A DNA stretch of 64,000 nt from an uncultured Rubrobacteraceae bacterium (GCA_902806095.1 CADCVF010000081.1:1-64000); one strand, 5' to 3'; positions 35,136-44,445 are shown, counted from the stretch's first letter. Made by a program: numbers and translations. The notes: generated from the sequence alone by a model not told the origin.

Positions 35136-36406
35136 GCTACAGGGGACCGAGGGGCACCTACGATGTCTTCCCCGGCGGACGGGAGCCTTACGAGAGGGCG
35201 GAGTTGTGGACCTTCGTCGAAGCGCGGGCGCGGGAGGTCATGGCTCGCCACAACTACTCGGAGATACGCACCCCGATCTTCGAGGAGATCGAGTTGTTCG
35301 CCAGGACAGCCGGGGAGGCTTCGGACATCGTCGTCCAGAAGGAGATGTTTAGCTTCCGGGATAAGGGCGAGAGGGAGATGGCGCTCAGGCCAGAAGGGAC
35401 TCCGGGAGCGGTGCGCGCGTACATCGAGCACAACCTGTACAAGCTTGCGCAGCCGATCAAGCTGTTCTACGTAGGGCCGATGTTCCGCCAGGAAAGGCAG
35501 CAGCGGGGGCGTTACCGGCAGCACACCCAGATCGGGGTCGAGGTCCTAGGCACCTCGGACCCGCTGGTTGATGCGGAGGTGATCTCGCTCCTCTACTCCA
35601 TCCACCAGGCAGTGGGCGTGGAGGATGAGGTCGTCTACCTCAACAACATAGGCGACATGGAGACCCGCAGCATCTACGCGCCTGAACTGCGCGCCTACCT
35701 CCAGAAGCATGTGGGAGAGCTCGACTCCGACTCGGTCGCCCGCATGGATACCAATCCGCTGCGCACCTTCGACTCCAAGCATGAGAATACACAGGCCGTC
35801 CTGGCGGGGGCGCCGAGGATAAGCGCGTACCTGAGCCGGGAAGCCGCTGACCACGTCGCCACAGTGCGAGAAGGTCTCGATGCGCTAGGCGTCCCGCACG
35901 AGATGGACGAGGGACTCGTGCGGGGCTTCGACTACTACACAATGACGGTCTTCGAGGCCAAGAGCGGCGCCCTTGGGGCGCAGGACACCGTCGGTGCCGG
36001 CGGGCGGTACAACGGTCTGATCTCCGACCTCGGAGGGCCCGATGTCGGGGGGATCGGCTTCGGCTCGGGGGTCGAACGGATGCTCCTGGCCGCCGCCTCG
36101 CAAGAGGCGCGCGTTAGCCTGGACGTTTTCTTCGTGACCCTGGCGCCGGAAGCGCGCATCCTTGCTATGAAACTTGCCGGCGCCCTTAGGGAAGAAGGAA
36201 TCTCTGCCGACCTGGATTACGGAGGGCGCGGCATGCGGGCGCAGTTCAAGCAGGCCGACCGCACGGGTGCCTCGTACGCAGTCATATTGGGTGAGGATGA
36301 GCTCGCGCGTAGCGACTGCACGGTGCGTGATATGGCTTCGGGAGAGGAACTGGCGGTACCCGTGGCCGACGGGGCGAAGGACCTGATCCGGACCGTTGCC
36401 CGCTGA
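35132..36406 (+). CDS. hisS: Histidyl-tRNA synthetase
   Basis: The 424-residue class II enzyme charges tRNA-His. It has GPRGTYDVFPG at the start, motif 2 region MALRPEGTPGAVRAY and GPMFRQERQQRGRYRQ, the histidine-binding RGFDYYTMTVFE and motif 3 GIGFGSGVERMLLA, followed by the anticodon domain. The start is GTG 35132, overlapping the upstream stop (GTGA); a longer frame from 34994 lies inside the hydrolase gene. Confidence 0.96.
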   Translation: MSYRGPRGTYDVFPGGREPYERAELWTFVEARAREVMARHNYSEIRTPIFEEIELFARTAGEASDIVVQKEMFSFRDKGEREMALRPEGTPGAVRAYIEHNLYKLAQPIKLFYVGPMFRQERQQRGRYRQHTQIGVEVLGTSDPLVDAEVISLLYSIHQAVGVEDEVVYLNNIGDMETRSIYAPELRAYLQKHVGELDSDSVARMDTNPLRTFDSKHENTQAVLAGAPRISAYLSREAADHVATVREGLDALGVPHEMDEGLVRGFDYYTMTVFEAKSGALGAQDTVGAGGRYNGLISDLGGPDVGGIGFGSGVERMLLAAASQEARVSLDVFFVTLAPEARILAMKLAGALREEGISADLDYGGRGMRAQFKQADRTGASYAVILGEDELARSDCTVRDMASGEELAVPVADGAKDLIRTVAR

Positions 36407-36536
36407 GTGTTGGTGGAGAGGCCCCCACTCATAAGAATATCCGCAGGATCAGTTCCGCTCTGTGTACAAACTGGACGGGCCCGCCTCCTACCCCTGCTCC
36501 AGGATAGGCGTCATTCGCGCAGCACCATCGCCCGTC

Positions 36537-36556
36537 ATTCCCGCGAAAGCGGGAAT
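36537..36556. repeat. dRS3-like palindrome, copy 2
   Basis: ATTCCCGCGAAAGCGGGAAT is a perfect 8-bp-arm palindrome around GAAA and again is followed by CCAC. Apart from this and TATAGT (about 36633-36638, a likely -10 box for the next gene), the 267-bp gap shows no gene. Confidence 0.65.
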
Positions 36557-36673
36557 CCACAGCGAGATGTCTTGCTACGCGTGATGCGGGAACTCTCGTA
36601 GTGGTCGGTTTCACGTTGAGTGCGTCGGGTACCCGTATAGTTCGGACGTACACCAACGAGAGGAGCACTACCC

Positions 36674-37054
36674 ATGCCGGTAGAAGATCTGCGTCAGAGC
36701 CCGATGATGGGCCACATGCTCGACGCCCTGGATAACGGTGAAGATATCGGCCACTACGGCCGTCTCGTTTTTGCGATGATCGGGCGTCACTTCGTAAGCA
36801 ACGACGAGCTTGTGGAGCTGCTGACCAAAGACCAAGATACCGACGAGCAGGAGATGAGGGCTCTCGTGCAGCAGGTGGAGGAGAAGGGCTACAGCCCGCC
36901 CAGGCGCGAGAAGATCCTGGAGTACCAGAGCCAGCAGGACTTCCCGATCTGCCCTGACCCCGATGACCCTGACGCCTGCAACCCTTATGCGGAACTGCAG
37001 TTCCCAGACGAAGTCTACGAAAGTATTCAGGAATATAGGGAAGAGAGGGCGTAG
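36674..37054 (+). CDS. Hypothetical acidic protein
   Basis: The 126-residue protein has a good GAGAGGAGC ribosome site. It is acidic and probably all-helical in the first half (MMGHMLDALDNGEDIGHYGR, DELVELLTKDQDTDEQEMRA). The second half has CPDPDDPDACNPYAELQFP, a proline and aspartate-rich block with two cysteines that could bind metal. No family is recognised. It is convergent with the GT2 gene, seven bases away. Confidence 0.7.
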   Translation: MPVEDLRQSPMMGHMLDALDNGEDIGHYGRLVFAMIGRHFVSNDELVELLTKDQDTDEQEMRALVQQVEEKGYSPPRREKILEYQSQQDFPICPDPDDPDACNPYAELQFPDEVYESIQEYREERA

Positions 37055-37060
37055 GCCCAA

Positions 37061-37846
37061 CTAGCCGTCTGCACTTTCTTCGCGAAGGCTGAGCGTGATC
37101 CTGGAGAGGTCTTGGGAGAGGCCGCGGCTGGCGCGGCCCACGAGGCGCGGCGATGTCGTCACCCTGACCGAGAGCAGGCGCTCTATCGGGATGCGGTGCT
37201 CGAGCAGGACCCTTTCGAGGGCCTCGTCCTCCAGCGCAGAGAGTGGTTCGAGGCCACCTATCTCCTTGTAGACCGTAGCCGTCAGTGCCAGGGAGGCGCC
37301 CGAGAACTGCCAGTGCTGTGTCTCACCCTTGGGATCGGAACCGGAGAGAAGGATCTCGTGGCGCAAGCGTCCCTGCTCAGCGTACATGTGCCACACGCCC
37401 TCGGGCAGCGAGCCGTCGTCGGCGAGTTCGATGCGCCCGCCGATGGCCTTTGCTCCCTGCGAGACGGCCCGGAGTTGGGTGGCGAGCCAGTCAGGCGCAA
37501 CCACCGTGTCGGCGTCCGTGCACGCTATGAGACCCTCGGGACGACCAACCTGGAAGAGACGGGCGCAAGCAGCATCCATTCCGACCCTGCGGGCTGGGCC
37601 TGATCCCTCACCGGGACCGTCGAGTAGGTGTAGCCTCAGACGAGGGTGGCCCACGGCGATCTCACGGGCGCGTGCTTCTGTACGGTCCGTGCAGCGGTCG
37701 AGGATCAGCAGGACCTCGAACTCGTCGTGCGCGACGATTTCTTGGGTGGCTAGCGCTTCGAGACATGACCCTATCAAATCCTCCTCGTCGCGGGCGGGCA
37801 CGACCACGCAGGCCATGAGGGCGAAGTCCGGCGCCGAGGGCGTCAT
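37061..37846 (-). CDS. Family 2 glycosyltransferase
   Basis: The 261-residue protein has a GT-A fold. The nucleotide-sugar site shows VVVPARDEEDLIGSCLEAL at the start and the metal-binding DAD in ACTDADTVVAPDW, with an acceptor-region ED in SALEDEALERVL. There is no membrane segment, so it acts in the cytosol. It is the last gene of the aspS operon. Its ATG overlaps the stop of the oxidoreductase gene. Neighbours suggest it adds sugar to a deacetylated or methylated small molecule, by inference. Confidence 0.85.
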   Translation of the reverse strand: MTPSAPDFALMACVVVPARDEEDLIGSCLEALATQEIVAHDEFEVLLILDRCTDRTEARAREIAVGHPRLRLHLLDGPGEGSGPARRVGMDAACARLFQVGRPEGLIACTDADTVVAPDWLATQLRAVSQGAKAIGGRIELADDGSLPEGVWHMYAEQGRLRHEILLSGSDPKGETQHWQFSGASLALTATVYKEIGGLEPLSALEDEALERVLLEHRIPIERLLSVRVTTSPRLVGRASRGLSQDLSRITLSLREESADG

Positions 37847-39015
37847 CGGGAGAAGGACGCTCCGCGTTCGATCAGTTCGCGTCCCCGCTCGTAGTCCTCG
37901 TCCTTACCGTGGGAGAGAACTCCCACGAGCACACCCCCTTTGCCGTACCAGACCGTGAAGGCTTCGCGCTCGTCCTCGAAGACCTGCTCGTTCCAGCCGT
38001 CGCCCCAGGCCCAGTACTTTAGCGTCTTATCGCCGATCGTGGACCAGAAGCCGGGAGCCATGTTCCAGGCAGCTTCGCCGCCTGAGATTACGGTCCCCGC
38101 GATGCGCCCGTGCTCCAGGGCGTCGCCCCAGTGCTCGACGCTGAGGTGGCGTCCTGCAGACTCATTGTAAGCCTGGGCAATGTCTCCGACCGCGAAGATG
38201 CCCGGCGCGCTCGTCCGCATGGAGGAGTCCGTGATGATCCCGTGGTCCATCTCCAGGCCGGCCTCTGACGCGAGGCTGACACGGGGCGCGACGCCTGTCG
38301 CGAGGAGGACGGTTCCCGTTTCGACCGGATCCCCGTCTCCGAGGATCACCGTGTGGCCACGATTCGTGCGTTCGATGCCCTCGATCCTGGCCCCGAGGCG
38401 AAGGTCCACGCCGTAGTCCCTGAGCCAGCTTTCGAGGCGTTCCCCGACCTCGCGGCCGAGCCGCACTCGTTGTGGCGACTCTTCGCGGCTGAGCAGGGTT
38501 ACCTCGGCGCCGCGTAGCGAGAGGGACGCCGCCGCCTCGCATCCGATGAAGCCGCTCCCCACGACGACGGCCCGTCCGTCCTCTCCGACGCGGTCCTGGA
38601 GGCGGGTCGAGTTCTCTATCGTCCTCATCGTTAGTATCTCGGGGTCGTCGCCTCCTGGTACGGGTGGACGGATCGGCTCTGAGCCCGTGGCCAGCACACA
38701 GACGTCGTACGCCAACTCTTCATCTTCGTCTGTGGCGACGATCCGCCGTTCTCTGTCGATGGCACTCGCGTTGGTTAGGAGCCTGAGTTCGACGCTGTTC
38801 TCCTCGTACCAGTCGTCGCTTTCGATGGGTAGATCCTTCCGGGACGCTTCGCCTCGGAGGTAGCCCTTTGTCAGCGGAGGGCGATTATACGGGGCGTATG
38901 GCTCTGGGGTCAGCATCATGACGTGACCCATGCCTCCGCCCTCTCTATAGGCGCGGGCCGTTGCCAGTCCGGCGGGGCCTGCGCCTACGATCACCAGGCG
39001 TTCGTTCCCATTCAC
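37843..39015 (-). CDS. FAD-dependent NAD(P)H oxidoreductase
   Basis: The 390-residue protein has two dinucleotide folds: VIVGAGPAGLATARAYREGG for FAD near the N-terminus and VVVGSGFIGCEAAASLSL for NAD(P)H near 150. ATGSEPIRPP and GIFAVGDIAQAY complete the pattern of ferredoxin/rubredoxin reductase-like flavoproteins. There is no redox CxxC. The C-terminal domain has aromatic residues (YWAWGDGWNEQVF). It could serve as the electron partner of the acyl-CoA dehydrogenase-like enzyme. Both ends overlap neighbouring genes by four bases. Confidence 0.85.
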   Translation of the reverse strand: MNGNERLVIVGAGPAGLATARAYREGGGMGHVMMLTPEPYAPYNRPPLTKGYLRGEASRKDLPIESDDWYEENSVELRLLTNASAIDRERRIVATDEDEELAYDVCVLATGSEPIRPPVPGGDDPEILTMRTIENSTRLQDRVGEDGRAVVVGSGFIGCEAAASLSLRGAEVTLLSREESPQRVRLGREVGERLESWLRDYGVDLRLGARIEGIERTNRGHTVILGDGDPVETGTVLLATGVAPRVSLASEAGLEMDHGIITDSSMRTSAPGIFAVGDIAQAYNESAGRHLSVEHWGDALEHGRIAGTVISGGEAAWNMAPGFWSTIGDKTLKYWAWGDGWNEQVFEDEREAFTVWYGKGGVLVGVLSHGKDEDYERGRELIERGASFSR

Positions 39016-39587
39016 GAAGGATCCTCGAAGAGATCCAGACGGTAATCCGGCTCGATGATCGTCTCGTTGTTCTGAAGCCGCGTGTTTCTCATGAGTAGCT
39101 CGTGCACCTCGTCTCCCTGCAGCGGGTAAGTTCTGGTCTCCCTGCGCCAGTGGACGGCGAGCAGGGCTCCTCCTCGTGCCAGCTCGCGCTCGAAGGCCCC
39201 TAGCGCCGCGATCAAATCTTCCCTCGTGAAGTAATACAAAACCTCCGAGGCGACGATCAGGTCGAACGGACCGTCGGGCATCTCCTCAGGTAGCGTGCGC
39301 CGTTCGACACGTACGTGCCTGTGACCCGAGAGGCGCTCGCGGGCCGCGACCACGGCCCGCTCCGATACGTCTACCGCGAGCAGCGCGTCGCAGCGGTACG
39401 CGAGCATCTCTGTGAAGACCCCGATGGAAGCTCCCACCTCCAGGGTCCTGTGAAACCGGCGTTCGCCCAGGACCTCCAACGTTCGCTCGTACTTGTTGCG
39501 TTCGTACTCGCTCGTCTCGAAATCCCAGGGGTCGCCTGATTCGGCGTAGAGCCTCTCGAAGTACTCGCGTCCGAGTCGCCCTTTCAA
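39012..39587 (-). CDS. NodS-type SAM-dependent methyltransferase
   Basis: The 191-residue protein has a class I methyltransferase fold: TLEVGASIGVFTEML (motif I), ALLAVDVSERAV (motif II), DLIVASEVLYYF (motif IV) and LARGGALLAVHW. The N-terminus (REYFERLYAESGDPWDFETS) is that of the NodS group, which N-methylates the glucosamine end of Nod factors in rhizobia. In this setting it more likely modifies a sugar amine made by the NodB-type neighbour. It overlaps both neighbours by four bases. Confidence 0.82.
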   Translation of the reverse strand: MKGRLGREYFERLYAESGDPWDFETSEYERNKYERTLEVLGERRFHRTLEVGASIGVFTEMLAYRCDALLAVDVSERAVVAARERLSGHRHVRVERRTLPEEMPDGPFDLIVASEVLYYFTREDLIAALGAFERELARGGALLAVHWRRETRTYPLQGDEVHELLMRNTRLQNNETIIEPDYRLDLFEDPS

Positions 39588-40709
39588 GACTGCCGGCCCG
39601 CGATGGCCTGTCTCCCACGGCGTACCAGGGCTGGCTCCAGGCGGTGCTGGAGGAGGAAAAGTTCGAGATCCCGCCTCGCGCGGTCTAGGGGGCCTGAGAC
39701 GGCGAAGGGATGGGAACCGACGGCTCTGGCCGCCTCATCGAGGATCTTTCGGCAAGAGAGGGCAACGGACTCGCGCAGCTCTGTCGAGATCTCCGGTAGA
39801 GAGGCTGGGTCCGCGTCGGCCCGGCTTGCGGCGTACGCCAGCCAGCTATCGATCGTGGCCCTGGCCGTGAGCATCCTGCCAGCGGCGAGTGAGACTACGT
39901 CGTCGGGCTCTCCGTCCCCGGCTTTGGCGGCCAGTACGTCGAGGGTGGCGTCGACGGCCGTGTCGGAGATCCCGGCCCACGTAACGGCCGTGCGGATGGC
40001 ATCCCTGCTGAAGTAAGGTTCCCTGACGAGCTCGCCGGGTTCTCCCAGTACCGCGAGCACAGGCGTTCCTTCGAATACGAGGCGATGACTCTCCGAGGCC
40101 CGCATGCCCGCGCCTCTGAACCAGGCCGTATCTACGTTTACGCCTTCGGAGAGGTCGACGTAGGCAAGGAGGGGCGCACCCTGGGCGGGGCCACGCACGA
40201 GCACGAGCGCGCGGTCCAGGCCCGTCGCTCCGGAACAGAAGGTCTTGACGCCGGAGAGGTTTGCCCCGTCCCTACCCTGCACGAGCCGAGCCGGCTCCCC
40301 TTCGCCTGGGATGGGGTCGGCGCCCCAGACCCCGAGGAGGACGTCTCCAGAAGCGATGGCTTCGAGCTCGGCCGAGCGCAGGGGCTCTGGGGCCAGGAGA
40401 GCGACGCGTTCCACGCCGTTGAAGTGGCCATCGAGTATGCGGCCGACAGAGCCGTCGGCACGGGCGACGGCCCGCAGCACGCCGCCACTCCTCCGCGAAC
40501 GAGGCGCGGCGTCCATGTTTTCCTATGGGTTCGGGGACGGGGATTGCGAGTGCGCCCGTGGGCGCGAGCTGCCGAAAGGGATCTTGCGGAAAAGTAGGGT
40601 GCGCGTCCCTTCCGGACGCCCCGGCGGAGATAATCGCAAGGATGGCTTCGAGGTCGTAAGTTCCGCCTGGACGTCCTTGTCGCTCTTTGCCGGGGTTGAA
40701 GATGCTCAT
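39584..40709 (-). pseudogene. Acyl-CoA dehydrogenase-like protein with one frameshift
   Basis: The N-terminal part (MSIFNPGKERQG, FRQLAPTGALAIPVPEPIG, ASFAEEW) reads in one frame from 40709. From about 40484 the homologous reading goes on in another frame (VLRAVARADGSVGRILDGHF and VALLAPEP). The junction TGGCGGCGTG has one base too many for a continuous read. The remaining 300 residues form an acyl-CoA dehydrogenase-like fold with LSGVKTFCSGATGLDRALVL. The usual catalytic glutamate cannot be placed with confidence. Either the gene is recently broken or the sequence has an indel. It lies 46 bases after the deacetylase gene. Confidence 0.7.
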
Positions 40710-40755
40710 GGTGACAATACTCTAAGCGAAGGGACGACCCGTGCGAAGAGAATGC

Positions 40756-41409
40756 TCACACACCGTGTACCCTGGGCCCCGTGTCCTGGAAGTCAGGGTT
40801 CCTGTCCGGCAGCGGATGGCGGAGCTCGCCCAACGGCGCGGGCTCGAGACCGAGGGATCTTACCGTCGCTACGAGCGGGCGTACGAGATCTATGGTCCCT
40901 TCGCAGCCGTCACGCGTCGCTCCAGGGCCGAATCCGTCGTGCATCAGTACGATGGCTCCCGGTGAGATCCTGCCCCTGAGGCGGGCGAGCATCGCCTCAG
41001 GCGCGCCTCCGCGCCAGTCCTCCGTGTCCGCGGTCCAGCCGACGAGACCGAGCCGATGCCGCTTTGCAACCTCTTCGGTCGCCGGTGTGACGAGGCCCCA
41101 CGGTGTGCGCCAGTGTCGGACGGACTGCCCGAGTGCCAGGAGCCCTGACGCCGCGTCTGCTTCGATTTCCCCGACCGTCATGGCGTCGTGGCGAACGTGC
41201 TCCTTGCAGTGAAAGGCGACCTCGTGTCCATCCTCCCGCAATCTTGATATGAGGGAAGGGTAACGAGTGGCTCGTGGCGCGATGACGAAGAACGTGGCGC
41301 GTGCGCGGGAATCGGCGAGGGCATCCAGCACGAGCGGGGTCCAGACGGGGTCTGGCCCGTCGTCGAAGGTGAGTGCCATGGGTGCCGGGGACCTGTGGTC
41401 GGTGTGCAT
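40756..41409 (-). CDS. NodB-type polysaccharide deacetylase
   Basis: The 217-residue protein has a full NodB homology domain without signal peptide. Motif 1 is ALTFDDGPDP with the metal and catalytic aspartates, motif 2 is HEVAFHCKEHVRHD with the metal histidines, motif 3 is RTPWGLVT, and LVGWTADTEDWRGG and IVLMHDG follow. The lack of an export signal suggests it removes acetyl groups from a cytosolic sugar, unlike peptidoglycan deacetylases. It starts four bases after the aspS stop. Confidence 0.87.
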   Translation of the reverse strand: MHTDHRSPAPMALTFDDGPDPVWTPLVLDALADSRARATFFVIAPRATRYPSLISRLREDGHEVAFHCKEHVRHDAMTVGEIEADAASGLLALGQSVRHWRTPWGLVTPATEEVAKRHRLGLVGWTADTEDWRGGAPEAMLARLRGRISPGAIVLMHDGFGPGATRDGCEGTIDLVRPLVATVRSLGLEPAPLGELRHPLPDRNPDFQDTGPRVHGV

Positions 41410-41413
41410 TCCG

Positions 41414-43252
41414 CTAGTTGTTGCCTTCGCCAGGACGGGCTGCAGGGTCGGAGCCTCGTTCGCCTCCTGGGCCGCGTCGGAGCGAGATGTTTAGCTCCTT
41501 GAGCTGCTCGTCCGAGATGGGACCTGGCGCATCCATCATCTCGTCGCGGGCCGCCTGCGTCTTGGGGAAAGCCATCACCTCACGGATGTTCGGCTCGTCC
41601 GTGAGGAGCATGAGCAGGCGGTCCACGCCTGGTGCGATCCCGCCGTGCGGCGGCGCACCGTAGCGGAAAGCCGTGAGGATGGTCCCAAACCTGTTGTGTG
41701 CCTCCTCGGGCCCGATGCCGATAACGTCGAAGACCTTCTGCTGCAGGTCGGGGTTGTGGATCCTCATGCTCCCCGACGCGAGCTCGGTACCGTTGGCCAC
41801 GAGGTCGTAGAGCTGGCCGATGACTTGTAGGGGGTCGGAGTCGAGGAGCGGTAGGTCCTCCTCGCGCGGCATGGTGAACATGTGATGCATCGGCTCGATG
41901 CACCCCTCGTCCTCGTTCCACTCGAAGAGCGGGAAGTCCGTCACCCAGCTCATGCCGAGCACGTCGGGATCGGCCAGCCCGAGGCGGTCTCTGAAGTGGA
42001 GCCGCAGGCGGCTTAGGCTCTCGAATACGACCGGGTTCTTGTCCGCGACGAAGAACATCCAGTCGCCCTCTTCGGCCCCGAGCGCTGCGCGCAGGGTATC
42101 TTGCTCGGCTCTGGAGAACAACTTCGCGACGGGGCTCTTCAGGCCATCAGGTTGAACCTGGAAGTGGGCCAGGCCCTTTGCGCCTCCGGAGGTTGCGACA
42201 GCGGTGAGCTCGTCGAGCTCCCTGCGGGTCAGGTCACCTAGTCCCCCGACGGCGATGCCACGCACCGACCCGCCCGATGCCACGGCCCCCTCGAAGACCT
42301 TGAACTCCGAATCGGCGGCGGGCTGCGAGACGTCGCTGAGCTCCAGGCCGAAGCGGATATCGGGCTTGTCCGTACCGAAACGGTTCATCGCCTCGGTGTA
42401 GGTGAGGCGGGGGAAGGGCTTGGTGAGGAGCCGCTTCTGAGTAAGCCGCTCGACGATCCCGGTGTAGAGACCTTCGACGAGTTCCAGCACTTCGTCTTGC
42501 GTCGTGTAGCTCATCTCCAGGTCGAGCTGCGTGTGCTCGGGTTGGCGGTCCCCGCGCTGGTCCTCGTCGCGCAGCGCGCGGGCTATCTGGAAGTAGCGTT
42601 CGAAGCCTGCAACCATCAGAAGTTGCTTGAACTGCTGCGGGGACTGGGGGAGCGCGTAGAACTGCCCCGGATAGAGGCGGGCAGGAACCAGATAGTCCCT
42701 GGCGCCCTCCGGAGTAGAGGCTGTTAGGATCGGGGTTTCGATCTCGACGAATCCCCGATCGTCGAGGTAGTCGCGCATGTGCTTGACGACGCGGTGGCGC
42801 AGCAGGATCTTGTCACGCATCCTCTCCCTGCGCAGGTCGAGGTAGCGGTATTTCAGGCGCAACGTCTCGTCCACGGGCCTGTCGCGTTCGATCTCGAAGG
42901 GCGGCGTCTCGGAAGGGTTCAGAATCTCCAGTCTCGTGGCCTCGACCTCGATCGCTCCAGTCGGCAGGTCGGGGTTTTCGTTGCCCTCTGGGCGGCGCAC
43001 CACTTCGCCCTCCACGGAGATAGACCATTCTGGCCTCAATCGCTCGGCCGAGGAGAAGACCCCGCCTCGTTCCGGGTGGAACGTGACCTGTGTGATACCC
43101 CAGCGGTCGCGCAGGTCGATGAAGATCAGACCCCCGTGGTCCCTGCGCCTGTGTACCCAGCCAGCGAGCCTGACCTCTTCTCCGGCGTTGTCCTTGCGCA
43201 GCTCATCTGTGCTGTGGGTCCTGTACGGGTTGCTCTTGTCCTGAAGGGGCAA
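41414..43252 (-). CDS. aspS: Aspartyl-tRNA synthetase
   Basis: The 612-residue class II enzyme has the OB-fold anticodon domain (VRLAGWVHRRRDHGGLIFID), the motif 2 region PQSPQQFKQLLMVAGFERYF, the bacterial GAD insert, and the motif 3 stretch GIAPGVDRLLMLL. The TTG at 43252 is chosen: GGAGATAGG lies just before it and the protein then starts at the usual place, whereas the longer frame from 43336 runs into the promoter area. It heads the minus-strand operon that continues into the deacetylase and downstream sugar-type genes. Confidence 0.95.
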   Translation of the reverse strand: MPLQDKSNPYRTHSTDELRKDNAGEEVRLAGWVHRRRDHGGLIFIDLRDRWGITQVTFHPERGGVFSSAERLRPEWSISVEGEVVRRPEGNENPDLPTGAIEVEATRLEILNPSETPPFEIERDRPVDETLRLKYRYLDLRRERMRDKILLRHRVVKHMRDYLDDRGFVEIETPILTASTPEGARDYLVPARLYPGQFYALPQSPQQFKQLLMVAGFERYFQIARALRDEDQRGDRQPEHTQLDLEMSYTTQDEVLELVEGLYTGIVERLTQKRLLTKPFPRLTYTEAMNRFGTDKPDIRFGLELSDVSQPAADSEFKVFEGAVASGGSVRGIAVGGLGDLTRRELDELTAVATSGGAKGLAHFQVQPDGLKSPVAKLFSRAEQDTLRAALGAEEGDWMFFVADKNPVVFESLSRLRLHFRDRLGLADPDVLGMSWVTDFPLFEWNEDEGCIEPMHHMFTMPREEDLPLLDSDPLQVIGQLYDLVANGTELASGSMRIHNPDLQQKVFDVIGIGPEEAHNRFGTILTAFRYGAPPHGGIAPGVDRLLMLLTDEPNIREVMAFPKTQAARDEMMDAPGPISDEQLKELNISLRRGPGGERGSDPAARPGEGNN

Positions 43253-43479
43253 TTTCCTATCTCCTTGTGTGCCTACGGGCCCGCTTGCGGGCCGGTCCAC
43301 GAATGTTAGCCGATATTTCCGTGGACCGAGGGACACCCTGTATCCTGGCTTCGAATTGCGGTGTTTTCGCTACCGTGCTAACTTAGCGTAAATCGAGTCG
43401 GAGCCTGCTGGTTGCGCCGGATCTCCGGAGAGCTGTAGGGGAGAGGTCTATCCGAGGGAAGGATAAGGAACGGTCGCAC

Positions 43480-44445
43480 GTGGGGCTCTGGGTGTATATG
43501 GCGCTCGTCCTCGGCTGCCTGTCTGTGTTCGCAGGGTGCGGAAGCGACGAGAGCCAGGTCCCTGTAACGCCCACCCAGAGTTCGGAGGCGCCCCCAGCAG
43601 GCACGACTACAAGCAACGCTGTGGTTGGGGAAGGACAGGCCGAGAGCACCAAGGACATGCCTTTCACGCTCAACACGACCCAACCAGTACCGCCGAACTT
43701 CGAGGAAGCGTACGGGCGGAGGGCCAGGCTCGTGGTCCAGTTCTACAAGCTGGACCAGGACTCGCTCTCCTATCCACAGGGCCTCTCTGTGGACCGCAAG
43801 GTCAACAGGTCCATGATGCGACTGAGCACCAGGTATCCGACCATCGAGTTCTTCACCTACGAAATCGCGAACCCCGGGCCCGTCGGCGACGAGCAGAGTC
43901 TGCAACCCGGCGAGTACGGTACACTGGCCGCGCAACTTGGGGTCGGCATCACGCCATTCGTCGCGATGCTCGCGCCGAGCGGCGAGGAATATGTGATCAC
44001 CAACCTCTTCGAAGGATACGTGCCAAGACCCGTGCTGAGCCAGGCCCTCTTCGACCTCGCGGCGGTGCAGGTCGAGGACAACACGAGCGATGCCAACGTG
44101 ACCCTGGAACAGGTACAGACGACCGACAAGGGCGGCGGAATCGAGTACTTTACCGTGCAAAATCGGGGTGTCAAGCCCCTGAACCTGCAGGGCTTTACCC
44201 TGAGGGTCCTCGATCCCGAGACGGCGCAGGTAACACCTGGCGCGCCGGGTGTTACGATCAACAGCGATGTCGAGGCAAAGCGGGGTCAGGACGTCTCCAT
44301 CGGCCGCGTTCCCGACATAGTAGACGATACGGGCAAGCGCGTGGCAGGCACGTTCGAAGGAGGCACGTCACTGGATCTGGCGCCCGGAGACCAGATCGCG
44401 CTCCTCGACCCCGGCGGCGCGGTAGCCTCGACCATCACCGTCTGA
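43480..44445 (+). CDS. Lipoprotein with thioredoxin-like and lamin-tail-like domains
   Basis: The 321-residue protein starts with a short hydrophobic signal and lipobox (VFAGC, cysteine 20). After a Thr/Ser/Pro linker comes a domain with the order of a thioredoxin fold (RLVVQFYKLDQDSLSYPQG ... YPTIEFFTYEI ... GVGITPFVAMLAPSG) but no CxxC. The last 110 residues resemble a lamin-tail-type beta domain (GIEYFTVQNRGVKPLNLQGF). It should sit on the outer face of the membrane. Function is unknown. GTG 43480 is preferred, with ATG 43498 as the alternative. It is divergent from aspS. Confidence 0.72.
   Translation: MGLWVYMALVLGCLSVFAGCGSDESQVPVTPTQSSEAPPAGTTTSNAVVGEGQAESTKDMPFTLNTTQPVPPNFEEAYGRRARLVVQFYKLDQDSLSYPQGLSVDRKVNRSMMRLSTRYPTIEFFTYEIANPGPVGDEQSLQPGEYGTLAAQLGVGITPFVAMLAPSGEEYVITNLFEGYVPRPVLSQALFDLAAVQVEDNTSDANVTLEQVQTTDKGGGIEYFTVQNRGVKPLNLQGFTLRVLDPETAQVTPGAPGVTINSDVEAKRGQDVSIGRVPDIVDDTGKRVAGTFEGGTSLDLAPGDQIALLDPGGAVASTITV

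Noticed and set aside
36407-36673. A small gene between hisS and the hypothetical gene
   Set aside because: Short frames here cross the palindrome, lack ribosome sites and show no coding character.
43253-43336. 28-residue N-terminal extension of AspRS
   Set aside because: It has no family match and the TTG at 43252 has a ribosome site at the right distance.
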